Shown: positions 1-13,300, counted from the stretch's first letter. The stretch is 64,000 nucleotides of DNA from Biomphalaria glabrata (GCF_947242115.1 NC_074721.1:32331676-32395675); one strand, 5' to 3'. Numbers and translations: made by a program. The notes: generated by a model from the sequence alone, not told the origin.

Positions 1-540
1 TTATATAAATAACATTTCAATGCCACTTTACTTTATTTCAAACCTAAATGCGAATTTACAAGTAAAATATAAAAGTAGACAATTAGAGTTGATAGTTGAT
101 CTAACTCTAAGCTGACCATGTCCGGTTCTTACAGTCTATCTTATAAGATAGGCCTGGAAACGTTTTTAGCTGAACACTAAGAATTACTTATTTTATCATG
201 GTAATGTTACCATAAACTAAATATTCTTTTATGACAATAACGCCTCGTAATAAAGACGTCCAATCAATTCAGTTTCATCCGGGGGGGGGGGGGAGCGCGG
301 GGATAAAACTTTTTTTTTTTAATGTGATAATATAGGCTATATTATCAAATATTATGAGATCCGGTTTTATAAATCCAATTCCTTTAAATAAAGTTTAACG
401 AAAGCTTTATTTCTTTATTTTTTTAAATGGAGGCTTGCTATGGAGTAATATGGAGTGTGTGTGCTAAAACTAATTTTGTGACGGTGGGATTAAACAGGGG
501 CGGACTGGGTGTCAAAACCGGTCCGGGCATTTGTTTGTTT
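1..540. other. Intergenic, no gene seen
   Basis: AT-rich sequence with a poly-G run near 282-293 and poly-T/poly-A tracts. No exon, RNA gene or complete repeat is recognised here. Confidence 0.5.
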
Positions 541-710
541 GTAAAATGTTTTACATGTTTCGGATGTTCCTTCAGAGTTGAAGATAATTACTTCCTAGTC
601 CAAACCTCCCGCAGGACGACGGGGGATGGGAGCGGGTAGGGTTTGAACCCTCGACCATCGATAAATGTGAACGACAGTCCAGCGCGCAAACCGCACGACC
701 AGGCAGCCAT
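541..710 (-). repeat. tRNA-derived SINE, family B copy 1
   Basis: Read on the minus strand, this starts with a tRNA-like head (GGCTGCCTGGTCGTGCGG, then a B-box-like GGTTCAAACCC). It continues with a GC-rich segment and a tail ending in a run that reads ACATGTTTCGGATGTTCC on the plus strand. The same unit recurs at 21321-21466, 35382-35556 (opposite strand) and, decayed, at 40825-40937. Copy number and the head sequence support a Pol III-derived SINE rather than a functional tRNA gene. Confidence 0.7.
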
Positions 711-1328
711 TTCTAGACGATCCGGCTCACAAATTGTATACCATATGATGCCTGATGGGCATCCAACGAACATATTGTTTATGATTCACTTTCTGATGCA
801 TATACCCTACAACCGTATATAGTGCTTTTAGTAGGTTAAACGGTAAACAAGAACCTTAAGGCCTATAGGCTTATACATTTCTTATGGAGATCGATGATTG
901 TGGGAATATATTTTTATATCTATAAAATGACCAACAACAACGTTCGAAATCTTATTGGTTTGGTGGCGTTGTTGTATGATCTCGAGTTGGCCCCGCTAGG
1001 AAGACCTTCATAGATCTAAATCCTAATTATTATCTTGAACAGTGTAGTAATGCGTTGATTGGAATCAAAATGCAAAAGAATAAAAACAAGAAGGAGATGA
1101 AAATAAGCAATAAAACAAAACAAAAAATAAAACCATTATTGCATGAATCCTGTTTAAAAAAATGTAGTAAAATTATTAATGTTTTCTCACAAGCAATATA
1201 GATTCACCAACGTTATGGTGACACCACAGGCTCAATGCCTAAAGACGACAAAGATAAAAACTGAATTCGAAATACAAAGAGGCTTTGCTAAAATAATCTT
1301 TTACCGAACATAAAGAAATTAAATTTCC
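711..1328. other. Intergenic, nothing recognised
   Basis: AT-rich unique-looking sequence with several poly-A stretches. I see no open exon with splice signals and no known repeat. Confidence 0.4.
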
Positions 1329-1620
1329 TTCAAACAAGTGGACTTAATGCTCTGTTGTGTGTCTAGCCAGCTCTAAGATGCAGAAATTCAAACAAGTGGA
1401 CTTAGTGCTCTCTTGTGTGCCAGCCAGCTCTGAGATGCAGACATTCAAACAAGTGGACTTAATGCTCTGTTGTGTGTCTAGCCAGCTCTGAGATGCAGAC
1501 ATTCAAACAAGTGGACTTAATGCTCTGTTGTGTGTCTAGCCAGCTCTGAGATGCAGACATTCAAACAAGTGGACTTAGTGCTCTGTTGTGTGTCTAGCCA
1601 GCTCTGAGATGCAGACATTC
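1329..1620. repeat. 57-58-bp tandem repeat, about five copies
   Basis: The word ATTCAAACAAGTGGACTTA recurs at about 1329, 1386, 1444, 1502 and 1560, each followed by ATGCTCTGTTGTGTGTCTAG and AGCTCTGAGATGCAGAC. A sixth truncated start lies near 1618. Copies differ by only a few bases, so the expansion looks recent. No coding frame is supported. Confidence 0.9.
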
Positions 1621-1667
1621 AATCAAGTTATTGAGAAAGCATTAATGTATTACCATGTGAGTAGGCT

Positions 1668-1852
1668 ACAGTAAAGTTCTCTTTCAGACCTTGCGATCTA
1701 TGTGCAGAGGATGTTAAGGTCATCCGTTTCTTTGGCCATCGGTTGTCGCCATCAAAACGGCGAAACTCTTTTACTTTCCTCAAGTCAGTTAGGGTTTCAC
1801 GAGATTCAAACCCAGGAGCGCAGGTTTGGTAGCCCAGCGCTTAACCACCGTG
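1668..1852 (-). repeat. tRNA-derived SINE, family A (decayed copy)
   Basis: It contains CCTTGCGATCTATG, AAGGTCATCCGTTTCTTTGG and TTCAAACCCAGGAGC, followed by AGCCCAGCGCTTAACCACCG. These are the signature blocks of the family also seen at 4392-4530, 7908-8310, 44681-44931, 44971-45153 and 56966-57240. The tRNA-like head lies at the right end, so the element reads on the minus strand. It is shortened and diverged. Confidence 0.65.
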
Positions 1853-2351
1853 AATGTGAATGTCAAGTACATGTATATGTTAATGTATATGGTAGCAGGA
1901 ATTTGTTAACATTAAGAGATTCCCCATTCCAAGTGTTATATTTTATTCATTTTGTAATAGAGCTTATAATGTAGTTTAGAAATCATCTAATAAATTATTC
2001 ATATAGCTAACTACTTTCGATACATTATTAAACTTTACACAATGCTTTTGAGAACAAGTATTATTGGATACAATTTGTGGACCGGATTTTATAGAAATGC
2101 CAGGGCCGACCCTGATCAAAAGAAATAGGCCTACAGCTTTCCCCTCAAGCCCAAGATGGCGAAATGCAACCCAAACTAAGAGTTGATAAATTACGTCACA
2201 ATAAATCGTGACTGTTCTGTGTTCACAGACACGTCATTTTTAACTTCTACATCGCCGACTTTTAATGTGACCGGTGCCACTCCCTCCAGTTCTAATACTA
2301 CATCTCTAAATGCTCGTAGTAATAGTATTGAGTGCTTTAACTATCAGTTTC

Positions 2352-2650
2352 TTAAGTGCTCCACGTTGACTCTGATATCACATTAGCTCGTGCTCCCGTG
2401 TCGATCTTCATTTTGACTATTTGTCCCATAATATTGACATCAACCATCCAAACTTTGACATTGTTGTCAGTACCAATTGCTCCAAACCACAACACATTTA
2501 CTTGGCATGCTTGACTTTCATCTTCCAGTGAATCAACAGCCTTGAAGTGTTTCGATCGACATTTTGCTGCGAAATGATTTCTCTTTTTTACATTTCGGCA
2601 TATCTGCCCAAATGCTGGACAAGGGAAAAAAAATAGGCTACATAAAATTA
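2352..2650 (-). mobile_element. Fossil fragment of a Ty3/gypsy-like retrotransposon (gag zinc knuckle to protease)
   Basis: On the minus strand a short stretch shows a zinc-knuckle-like block (NHFAAKCRSK) followed after about 45 residues by an aspartic-protease core, KMKIDTGARANVIS. That order and spacing is typical of the gag-protease junction of K02A2.6-type Ty3/gypsy elements. It is a broken fragment: no reverse transcriptase, integrase or LTR is seen near it. It looks old. Confidence 0.6.
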
Positions 2651-2996
2651 TAATTGACAAAAAATGACGCATAGCACCTAGAAGTACGCGGCGCTCTTCG
2701 AACTTATCTATACAAGAAAGCGGCGTTGTCCATTTGTGTACATTTTACAAATAAATATTTATTCACATTTCATAGCAAAACGCCATTAACTCTTTCTCTC
2801 CATAAATATTTACCACATTCTGGTGGAATCAACGCTGGTATCGTCAGTTAGGAGAGAAAGAGTTAATACCGGACTTAGATCTACGTCTAGACATAAGGTG
2901 ACCAGATATTTGGGGAGTGAAAGCCGGACATATGTTTCGTAAAAGAACAGGCTCAGATTTCTTTCAAGCAATATTGCTTCCAACAACGTACACGTG

Positions 2997-3545
2997 ATTG
3001 CAATACATCCCAATGTACACACACAAACACAATTTATACACAATGTTGGCCTACACACAATACATCCCAATGTACACACACAAACACAATTTATACACAA
3101 TGTAGGCCTACACAATACATCCCAATGTACACACACAAACACAATTTATACACAATGTAGGCCTTCACAATACATCCCAATGTACACACACAAACACAAT
3201 TTATACACAATGTAGGCCTACACAATACATCCCAATGTACACACACAATGTAGGCCTTCACAATACACCCCAATGTACACACACAAACACAATTTATACA
3301 CAATGTAGGTCTACACACAATACATCCCAATGTACACACACAAACACAATTTATACACAATGTAGGCCTACACAATACATCCCAATGTATACACACAAAC
3401 ACAATTTATACACAATGTAGGCCTTCACAATACACCCCAATGTACACACACAAACACAATTTATACACAATGTAGGTCTACACACAATACATCCCAATGT
3501 ACACACACAAACACAATTTATACACAATGTAGGCCTACATACAAT
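2997..3545. repeat. 54-58-bp tandem repeat array, about ten copies
   Basis: The unit contains AATACATCCCAATGTACACA, then CACAAACACAATTTATACAC and AATGTAGGCCTAC. It repeats from about 2999 to 3540 with small length changes, and one copy near 3226-3258 is shortened. Two variant types (TAGGCCTAC and TAGGCCTTC) alternate partly, suggesting block duplication. Open frames across it are a by-product of the repeat. Confidence 0.9.
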
Positions 3546-4391
3546 AATTGCTGGCTTTCTGAAACTTTTTCTAAGACAGCTAATCTTTCATTGCAATCCA
3601 TCTGACAGCGCAAACCTGTTCAATAGGCCGATTCCCTCTCTGAAATATCCGGTACCGGTACTCGGCACAGTTTTTGTAAAAGTTTACGATTGCGCTGCAA
3701 CATCACTTTTTCTAAGCAGCTCGCGTCCTCCAAATAGTAAGTCGCATGCGCACTTCTTTGAGAAGCAAAAGATACTTCAAGAGCTCTGACATTTTGTCCC
3801 TCAAGAAACAGAACTGCTACAAGGATTATTTATGCAATGTTTTTGCACAAAGTGCAGCCACAATTCAGCACACGGATTTTCAAAGAAGATTTTAATTTTG
3901 TTAAACACTTATATTGTGAAAAGCAGGATCTGTTGTTCGTATTTGCATCTATATTGTTATTGTTACAGTAGTTACGTTGAGGTGGTCAATTGTAATGAAA
4001 TTGAATTTCTTTTTCATTGGACCAATACCGATATCTTATCTTATATAATTTAAATAGTCTCTCCACCGAAGTCTTCTGTTCTAACCACCTTATCTTTCCA
4101 TATCCCAAAATTCTGCTATATTCTAAATCGACGAATTCGTTTTTTGTTTTTGATTTCCCGCGAAGTAATACAGCTTGTCTTATCAGGTGAAACAATTTCA
4201 CTTTATTGTGCGTTCAAAGCATCCGTGAACGCTATCGAAAACTGGTCACCACTTACCTGCCTTGTTAATGTGTTCATTATATAGGGTCCAAATCTTTAGT
4301 AACGATTGTTTCACATTTGGTTCTTGCACACTTGTATTTTAGGTCTTGTAATTTTAAGTAATTTTAAAGTGTTGTCCATTGATCATAAACA
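3546..4391. other. Intergenic, nothing firm
   Basis: No exon or RNA gene is recognised. A short stretch near 4032-4048 (TCTTATCTTATATAAT) resembles the LINE tail motif found at 45612, 48095 and 51940. Confidence 0.35.
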
Positions 4392-4530
4392 AAAGTTCTC
4401 CTTTCAGGCCTTGCTATCTATGGGGCAGATGATGTCAAGGTCATCTGTTTCTGAGGTCAACGGTTAACGACCAACCACCTTTACTTTCCCTAACTAAAGT
4501 CAGGTACCCATTAGAGTTGGGTGGACGTTT
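4392..4530 (-). repeat. tRNA-derived SINE, family A (partial)
   Basis: It carries the family blocks CCTTGCTATCTATGGGGC, AAGGTCATCTGTTTCTGAGG, CTTTACTTTCCC and AGTCAGGTACCCATTAGAG. The tRNA-like head is missing, so only the body and tail remain. Confidence 0.65.
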
Positions 4531-5384
4531 ATTGTGAAAATGTGTATGATAGGCAAATAATGGAGGCTTTCTATGAGCTTCCATTTGAAAAATACGATCT
4601 GCATTCAGATGTTTGGTTTTATCCAGGTGTGTGACATAAAAACTAGTCGACATTTCTAGCATTGCACACCACTGTGGTTGTTGATTTATCTTGACCTCTT
4701 TATAAAATGGAAATCTGCTTGTAGGTCCCTATGAACTTCGATATTCTATCCGTCAATTCTTACCCTGTCATGGACTTGAACAAAAAGGAAAGCCAAGCCA
4801 AGCAATACTGTATGCTGGACTGGATTAACAGAATCAGTGAGAAACATGCGGAAAGAACACGCCAAAAGAAAACGTGCCGAGAAAGAGGTCGGATGGTGCA
4901 AAATAAATAAAGGCACTACCAATGCCTGTAACACAGAAGTCTGCTAAGCAGATCACGTGATCAAGAAGAAAACTTCGTAATGCATTACTTTAAAGTTATT
5001 AATTATAAGATGAAAGAGACATTTTAAAATAAAAGCGAGACATTTGCTCGACTTTTAATGAACGCGGGGCATTGGCCATCTCGCCCGGACATTTTATGAC
5101 AAGCGTGACAGACGGTCCAGAGCGGGACGTCTGTTCAACATTAATTGGTGAATCTCATTTCGGTAGTTTTGTTTGGCTTTTAGCTGTTTCATTTAGCGTA
5201 AAGTGTAGGCCCTACATGGATATTCATGATTATTTATCTCTAATTATTTAGTTTCTGTGTCAATCTGAAAACACGTCAGTGTCATTTTTCATGTATGTGT
5301 GTTTAGTTATCGTCAAATAAAGCTTGAGACTTATTTAAACAATTTTGTGAAACCTTTTCAAACTTTATATTTTCTATTTAATAT

Positions 5385-6345
5385 AAACTAGTCGACCGGC
5401 GGCGTAGCATACGCTGCTATCTTGCCGGGCTGGCATTAGGCCACTGCGACCTTTGCGACCGCCGTGAGCTCCGCACTTTCATAGGACCCGCACTTTCATA
5501 GGACCCGCGCTAATTCTAGGTGTATAAATTATTAAATTAAACCATTTTATAAGTTATAAAAGATTTCCCGCGGCCTCTTGTCGTTTAACCAGGAGCTGGA
5601 AATCTGAAATTGCAAAATATACGAAAAAGTCCTGGAATTATCCGGAAATTATTAAAAATCTTTTAAAAACTCATACAAATCTCATGAAATATATAGTAAA
5701 AAATTGTCATTTTGGGGTGTCATTCAATATGGAAAACGCCAATCCTAAGTGCGATTAAAAAAAGGGCATTATGCAATACCCGTTATTGTGGAATCTAGTG
5801 AAAGAAGCTTCTCGCGCCTCAAACTAATGAAGAATTACTTGAGGTCAACAATTTTCGTAGATAGATTGAAATATTTGGTAATTCTTGTTATTGAGCGTGA
5901 TCTATGTAGGAAATAGAATTTTTATATTTGTATGACTTCGCTACACGCAAGGCTCGTAAAGTAATTCTGTACGTAGTAAAGAATGAATAAAATGCAAAGA
6001 CGAATTTATTTTCTAATACAAACTCTTAATTTTCACTTATTATCCGCATCCCTACCCAAACTTGGCCCCGCGAAGTCCGTTTCGCAAAGGGCCCCACAAT
6101 GGTTAAGTCCGGCCTTGCTATTTAGTGACGGGTGAATACAGAGTAGATTACTTGTTCTCTTTCCATGACTTCTTGGTCACAATGGTTAAGTCCGGCCCTG
6201 CTATTTAGTGACGGGTGAATACTACTTGTTCCCCCCCCCCCCTATTTATTTTTAAACTCTAGTCCATCCGACTTGCAGAATTAAAAGAGTGATCTTTCCA
6301 TTACTTGGTCTCCAAACTGTTGAGGCCATGAAGAGAATTATATAT
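5385..6345. mobile_element. hAT-derived non-autonomous transposon, copy 1
   Basis: This segment aligns by eye over its whole length with 20540-21600. It begins with a GGGCTGGCATTAGGCC block, ends near AAGTCCGGCCTTGCT at about 6120, and has a further shared flank to about 6345. Between 5800 and 5900 it reads SFSRLKLMKNYLRST, the C-terminal dimerisation motif of hAT transposases of the ZMYM type. The frame is open for only about 40 residues, so it is a decayed relic. Shared flanks beyond the terminal repeats suggest a composite unit was copied. Confidence 0.6.
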
Positions 6346-6949
6346 ATATACAAAAGAGGCAGGAGGAAGTTCATACGAATATGTGAACAGAGTGATCTCA
6401 TTTTAGGCGAATGATATGGGACAAGTTCATGATCACCAACACCAATTACTGCGAAATGTTTACAGTTTACCGTGGTCTAAAAATAGCCAACGTCTAATTA
6501 AAAAACGGAGAAAGACAGACCAAATGGTCACGAAATCTGAAAGGAAAGTCTAATTTTGGACACATGCAAATTTGAAATTTTGATCGACGGCGACGCATTT
6601 AGCATGTACAAGTTGTTCAAGGCGAGCCCCAATTCGGCGACCAACACTGCTGGCATGTCCACTGGCAAACAAACTGTGCATCTTTAGCCCACACAAAGCA
6701 AAGAAATGAAACCTGCCTAGTTCCAGCGTCGGCCGTGTTTGTAGCCTGTATTTAGAGTTGTTATGAAGAGGGAGGAGAACCTGTGGCCTTTTTTTTTTTT
6801 TTTTTTTTTGTTATATTCTTGTTACCCACAATACACTTGTAAGAACAATGTGCGCGCTGTTCACGATGCAGCAAGTCCAAGCGCGAGCTATTTCAGACTT
6901 GCGATGTTGTCCTAAAATAAAGAAAGAGCAAACAGTGCGATGGAAAAGA
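6346..6949. other. Upstream flank of the chitin-binding glycoprotein gene
   Basis: No repeat is recognised apart from a poly-T run at 6789-6809. Transcription of the gene at 7350 probably starts in or just after this stretch, but I see no convincing TATA box at a fitting place. Confidence 0.3.
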
Positions 6950-7349
6950 GGCGGAGAAAGTAAACCGGCAGCTTGTTGCTGATCAGTTTGTTGACCGAGA
7001 CGGCAGTGGAGAAAAAAAAAAGGTTCAGCTGTCTGGAGGATATAAGAGAGCCGGATTCCAGTTGTTGTGATCAGAAACCGTTCAAGCTTTCAAGTGAACA
7101 GCAGTTGGGGATTATCTATCTCAAAGCGTTAGTTCACTGGAATACGACTCGGTTATTCTGGAGAGAGCTGCCTAGTGTTTCTGGGGATTTTCTCGTGTAC
7201 CACGCTCTACCGGTGGTGAGACGCAATCCTTCATTGACCAACGGTATCTTCGTGTCTTACAGTTAGATCTAGCCAACAAACTTGTGTCTGTGTTGATTGG
7301 AACAAAAGCTTGTTTCTTTCTTCGTCTTCAAAGTCTTTGTGGTTCCATC
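6950..7349 (+). other. Probable 5' leader of the chitin-binding glycoprotein gene
   Basis: The roughly 390 bases before the inferred start at 7350 contain no ATG in any frame, as expected of a leader. The true transcription start is not visible, so the left edge is approximate. Confidence 0.45.
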
Positions 7350-10300
7350 ATGCAATTGTTAAGGGTAGGTATTCGCCTTTTATCACTTCCGTTTTAGCAT
7401 GTTTAAAGTTGCCTTTTCAAACAAGATTAGATTTTGAGTCCAAATGCTTGAGCATTAGTAGATCTATTCTGGGGATATTATTTTTGGTTCTAGATGTAAC
7501 AAAAAGAATAAGTTACGCTGTTACGGAAACCCTAATAAAAAAAACGTGAAGAAAGTTTTTTTTTTTAAATTATGTAAGATTAACCTCAATACCACAAGTT
7601 CGTGTTTTCGTGCATCATATAGCTTTATGTCCTTAAGCATTATACGCCATAGAGCATTACATGTCATCAACATACGATGTCATAAGTCGAGACACATTTT
7701 GCCTATCAGACGCATTAAAAAACTACGCTTTAAAACCTTAATGTTATTATGATTATTTAAAGCCTTTTTCTGTAAGTTTTGTTTTTTTTTTATAGAAAAA
7801 ACAAACAAACAATCACTAACTATAAATACGGATATAAAAAAATGGCCAACTAACTTTTCAAATCAAAATCATATGTAACAAATTCTCTTGTAGTTATCAG
7901 TAATTAGAGATGGGTGGACGCCTAGATCCCGAGCTCCGGTTCGGAAGCCAAGTGCTTAACCGCTCAGCTACCGCACCTCCTGGCATTAGTTGGGGAAAAC
8001 TGAAGACGGTTGGTCGTTGTGGTGGCCACATGTGACCCTCGTTAACTGTGGGCCACAGAAAATATGACCTTTACATCATCTGCCCCAGTGCTTTTTTTTT
8101 TCTTGAAAAATATAAGTGCCGGTACCTAGTGATGGATTGCCTAACTTTTAACTACTAATAAATTAATAATAAACGTTAAAATGCAAGAATAGTAATAATT
8201 TTTCCCCCACTTTGAAAAAGATGCCGGTACGCCGTACCGGGGCGTACCGTCACAAAAAAAAAAAGCACTGATTTGCCCCATAGATCGCAAGGTCTGAAAG
8301 GGGAACTTTACTTTTTATTTTATCAGTAATTAAACTATCTATTGTCTCAAAGATGTATGTCTATATCCTATGACATTGATTAACTTCATTGAAATTGAGA
8401 AAGAAAAAAAAATCTTTTTATTTTAAATAAGAAATTAATTTGTAAAAAGGGGGGGGGGGACAAAAGTAAGTGTTAGGCCTAATAAAAGTAGACTTAGATA
8501 GTCCTATACTATTGTATCTGCATAAATAAGTAAAAGAAAGTATTTTTGAAATATAGTGATCTATCTACACGTGACATTTTATAAATATTATTAAAAATAA
8601 AATAATAAAAGATCTTTAAAAATATCCGCCAGTTGGCAGCCTTTGAAATTAAAATTATCTATTTTTCTATATAGTATATACAGTACCTGAGTTAACTAAA
8701 CCATGTCTAAACCATATGTTATATAGATTGGCCAACTGTAGGCCTACATGGATAAAGTAGGCCTAATTATTTTAAATACTAGAAATCGGGTAAAGAAAAA
8801 AATTGAATGAGACGCTAAAGATCGATAGATTTACATATTTTCGTATCTAGAAATATCACCTGATTTTATAGCGTTATACACTTGTAACATAAAACCTTTA
8901 ATTTTGATTTTTTTTTTTTGGTCATAGGCGTTTACGCTCGCAACATTTGTCTTGCTGCAAGCGATGGGTATGACCAAGGCGGATACAGCTTCAACTATTG
9001 ATGCTCCTAGCAAACAGGACAGTAGCACTTGGGCAGACTCCAATGTAGTTCAGCCCACACGCACTGGGTCACTCATCAACCATGACCATGACTACATGAA
9101 CTTGCAATCCCTTTTGACCAAAAACATTCCTGGAACAGCAGAAGGTAAAATATATATTTATATATACATTTTGAGCTCACAGCATTTAAAATAATTGCTT
9201 GTTTAACGTTTCGAGGTTCTGTTTAATTTCCGAAAAGTAGAGTTTATTTTCTTTCTTTTTTTCTTTTTTAGAAAAGAATCGCATTGTTGATTTAATGCTT
9301 CAACTACTTGCCGAAATTGACTTGCCAACTTTGTGTGAAGTCATTGCCAATGACACGAGTCGAAAGACCAAGAATCCAAGCAGAGATGTTAAAGAGGCTG
9401 TCGGGAGCGAAGAGGCTATATTGACAACTCTTCCCACCTCTGACACAAGGCCTCGAAACGATGAAAAGGCAATTGCCATACCATATTTCAACATCTTAGG
9501 ACAGTCAACGAATAACGAACAAGAAGCAGAGGTTCCCAGCTATGTTGGCAAAGGACTATCACATGAGTCGATTACAAGATACCACAAGAACATGATGGAT
9601 AGGGTGAATAAAGGGATGAACGCCATGCGAGAGTACGGAAACAAGAGGAGGTCGTCTTATGCCAACGGCCTGACAAGAAACAAAAATATATTCCAGAACA
9701 CGTTTAATGCCAACGTTGGTGGGTTTCCCCAAGTCGACGAAAAGGAAGAACTACGCAATTTACATTCTGAAGATTCAGTGATGGGCTTGTGGAGCGTGAA
9801 CTCTGAAGTCAATGGCGACACAATTGCACAGATAAATAGTTCAGAAGCGAATGAATTGTCAACGGAAATCGACTTTTTGAAGACAACAGCGTCCCCTGGC
9901 GATAGTTTAGGCTCCAAGAGTATATGGATTCAGTCCATGGGTGTTGAAAGACCCCATTCCGAACTGTATTCAAGATCTCTCATGACAAGAGATAGCTTAA
10001 ATAATGGAGGCTTGATCAGAACGAAAAGGATAGATGAAGGTGAGAATGGGAATAATGACGTCAGTCAATGGAAATTGAATGAGATTTTATTTGAAAACGA
10101 CAACCTGGTTGACCAATTTTCTACAACAGGAGAGGGGCTATACAAGCGTCAACCAAGCAGATTAAGCAACATGCTATTTCCTGATGCAAGTACAACGGCC
10201 AAAAGTAGCATAATAGTAAGCACAAGCAGCATTTACAACAGCAATGAACTCAACGGCCAGTATCAGACACAATTCTCTGACAAATACGATCTCTTGAACT

Positions 10301-13300
10301 CAGTCAATGACGTGCCATCTAAAGATGTTAAATACGCGAAAGTTGAAATGCTGAGTGACCTTAATAGTGTACATATGAACCAAGAAATGTCAGAGTTGGT
10401 TTCCAAGGCAGCACTTCCTTTAGATTACAATAACAATGTATTTTCCACCCAGTCATCGACCAAGTCTAGGGACGAGAACATTTTCGACTTCCCACACAAC
10501 TCTACTTTCGAAGCAGGTAACTTTAGCCAAGGGCCTGATGCAAGCATCGATGACTTTTTTGGCGCCAATATTTTTGGAGAAGGCTTTGTCAACTCTCGTG
10601 AGAATGACGATTTACTTAAAAGTCCCACAATTGGCGCCTCGACGAACATTCGGGCTAAAGAGGATGACAAAGTCACGTCCACCGGGGAAAGTTATTTGAC
10701 GAATGTGTTCTCCAGTGTCTCTAGCTCAAATAATGCTACCACTCAAGTGGGTGCAGCCGATACAGAGAGGAACTTTGATGATGTGACTGCTCAAACATTG
10801 GAAAGTGACTTTGTCAACAGTGCACTGAACAGTTCCAACAATTTTACGACGTCAATAAGTTCAAGATTGTCGAACGATATGGGAGGAAATAAACTTTTCT
10901 CTAACATTAGAACGAATAGCGTCCCTTTGACATCAAAGCATGAACGTGAAGCAGATTCGAATTTCACCACCAGCCAGATTGATAACAACTTTGTGATGAG
11001 TGGAAGTGAAATCAATAGAAACATACCAGCAACGCTAGAAACGTACATAGAATCTGCAGATACTACAAAAACAAAACTAGACACTCAGAATGTTGAAAAA
11101 ACAGCCTACAGTTTAATTAGGGCAACTACAGATAACAGAAACTATTCAACAAATGAAGTGGCTTACAATTCTCTATCAAAGGTGTTCAGAAGAAACGATG
11201 ACTTCGTTCTCAACCTCACGTTAAATAACTCAAACATCAAACAACTAGATCGTCAATATAACGATGTCAACGCAAGCGACGCTATTATGTCTACGATGAA
11301 GAGTACAATTGAGTACAGCAACGACACTGAAACACCACAAAGGGTGTCAAGCTTCTCTGCACTTCAACAAAATGAAAGTGCTTCCCCATTAAAATCCAAT
11401 GTTTTAGTTGGTATACTTAAAAACAGCGCCGGCTACAATTCAACTTCTCCTGACATTCAAGAGCTTCACATATCAAGGTCGACCATTCCTTTCCAAACGG
11501 AAGGCGCTGAACCATATGTACGCTACGAACCGTCAGGGAGGCAGGCAGAGAACGAGCCTTCGCTTCATTTGTTTGGTCCTTTCGGTGATGCGGAAAACAA
11601 ACCGCAAGGGAAGCATGATGTAGTCGTGGCTGATGTAGTTAGTGCTGCCACACCAGAGAAGTCCCTCGAGTCCGCCAAGGAAGAGCTAGAAATGGAGCTC
11701 AAGAAGCTAACCGGGGACGTATCCAGCACGAATAAAGATTTAATCTCTGTCATGCGTGGAGATCAAAGGGGCGCACTACGCGGGGTATCCGCCACGTCAT
11801 ACCAGAATTTTCTGGCCCAACCAGTCATGAAAACTCTCAAGCGTATTCACGACGAGTTTCGCCGTCGTGACAAATTGAATAAAAATTCGACAGCTGTCCT
11901 GACAAGACAAGCAAATAGTGTCACTGACATGGAAACGGTCTCAGCAGACGACACTCAAAATACGCCATCTTCTCCATTATATAACATCGCAGACGTCAGT
12001 TTTGATGGTCTAAAAGAAAATGTTACATTTTTAACGAATGACACAGAGAACAAGAAAAGTGAAAAGTCAGAAGGTCGAAAAATCGATCATGTATTGAACG
12101 ACTCTTACTCGAATCAATCAAATGTTACAAATCTGACCTCAGGATTAGTTAACGGAACAACAAATTATATTTATTCACAAAACGCTTCAAACATTTTTAT
12201 CTCCGCACTAAAAGTTGGATTAGAAAATAAATCAACTATTCTTAACGATGTTGAAACTGAAATTGATACCAAAGAAAGGACAATAAATGTTTCCAGTTCG
12301 AATTTCAGCCAAACCTTTGCACAAAATACAAGTAGAGAGTTTACAAATGTTGTAACGTCTGCTGGCTTGATGAACCTGACTAATCAATCGTCTTCAAGTG
12401 ACATGAATAGGGAAAGACCCCAGATAATTTTTGATGGCGATATGAAAGGGAAGAATACGTCAGAGTCTATTGGACAAGGTCTGAGTACCAACTTTACGAA
12501 TCAGGAAAAACAAATCACAAATTTTAGTAAATTTAATAACTTTATTGTTGACAACTCTACGAATAGAAGTACATTAAAGAGAAATGAGGATATTCAAACC
12601 AATAACTCATCTGCAAATCAATCTTCAGAGTTATTCAGTTACAAAATGATATCTCAGCACAACACTTCATTTGGCATGAAAGAGAACTCAACAAATGAAT
12701 CAACGGGTGCTATAGCTGACAATGTTCTCATGACGCCAAATATAACCGGAGAGGAAGCTTTCAGCGATGTAAACATTATAGATATTAACATGAAAAAAAA
12801 CGAGACTCAAGTCAATGATTCAAACTTTACAGATTTTAACATGGAAAACAGCGAGACTCAAGTCAATGATTCAAACTTTACAGTTATTAACATGGAAAAC
12901 AACGAGATTCAAGTCAATGATTCAAACTTTATTAACATAGAAAACAACGAGACTCAAGTTTCTGATTCAAACTTTATAGATATGAACATGGAAAACAGTG
13001 AGAATCAAGTTAATGATTCAAACTTAACAGATATTAACATGGAAAACAACCAGACTCAAGTCGATGACGTAAACATTACAGGTAACATGGAAGACAACGA
13101 GTCTCAATCCAGTGATGACTTTTTCAAACGATTTTGGCCCTCTTCCTTATCGAATAGTAAAGAAAATAGCAACTTTTTGCCAGACAGCGAACATGACAGC
13201 GCACTGAATATGGTCGATGACTCCGACACCCAAAAGGAAGACCAGATGTGGAAAGAATTGATGTCTGATTATCTCAATAAGAAAAACTCTTACGATGATA

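Noticed and set aside
2810-3420. Open frames of 61-110 codons on both strands
   Set aside because: They run through the 54-58-bp tandem array and only reflect its lack of stops.
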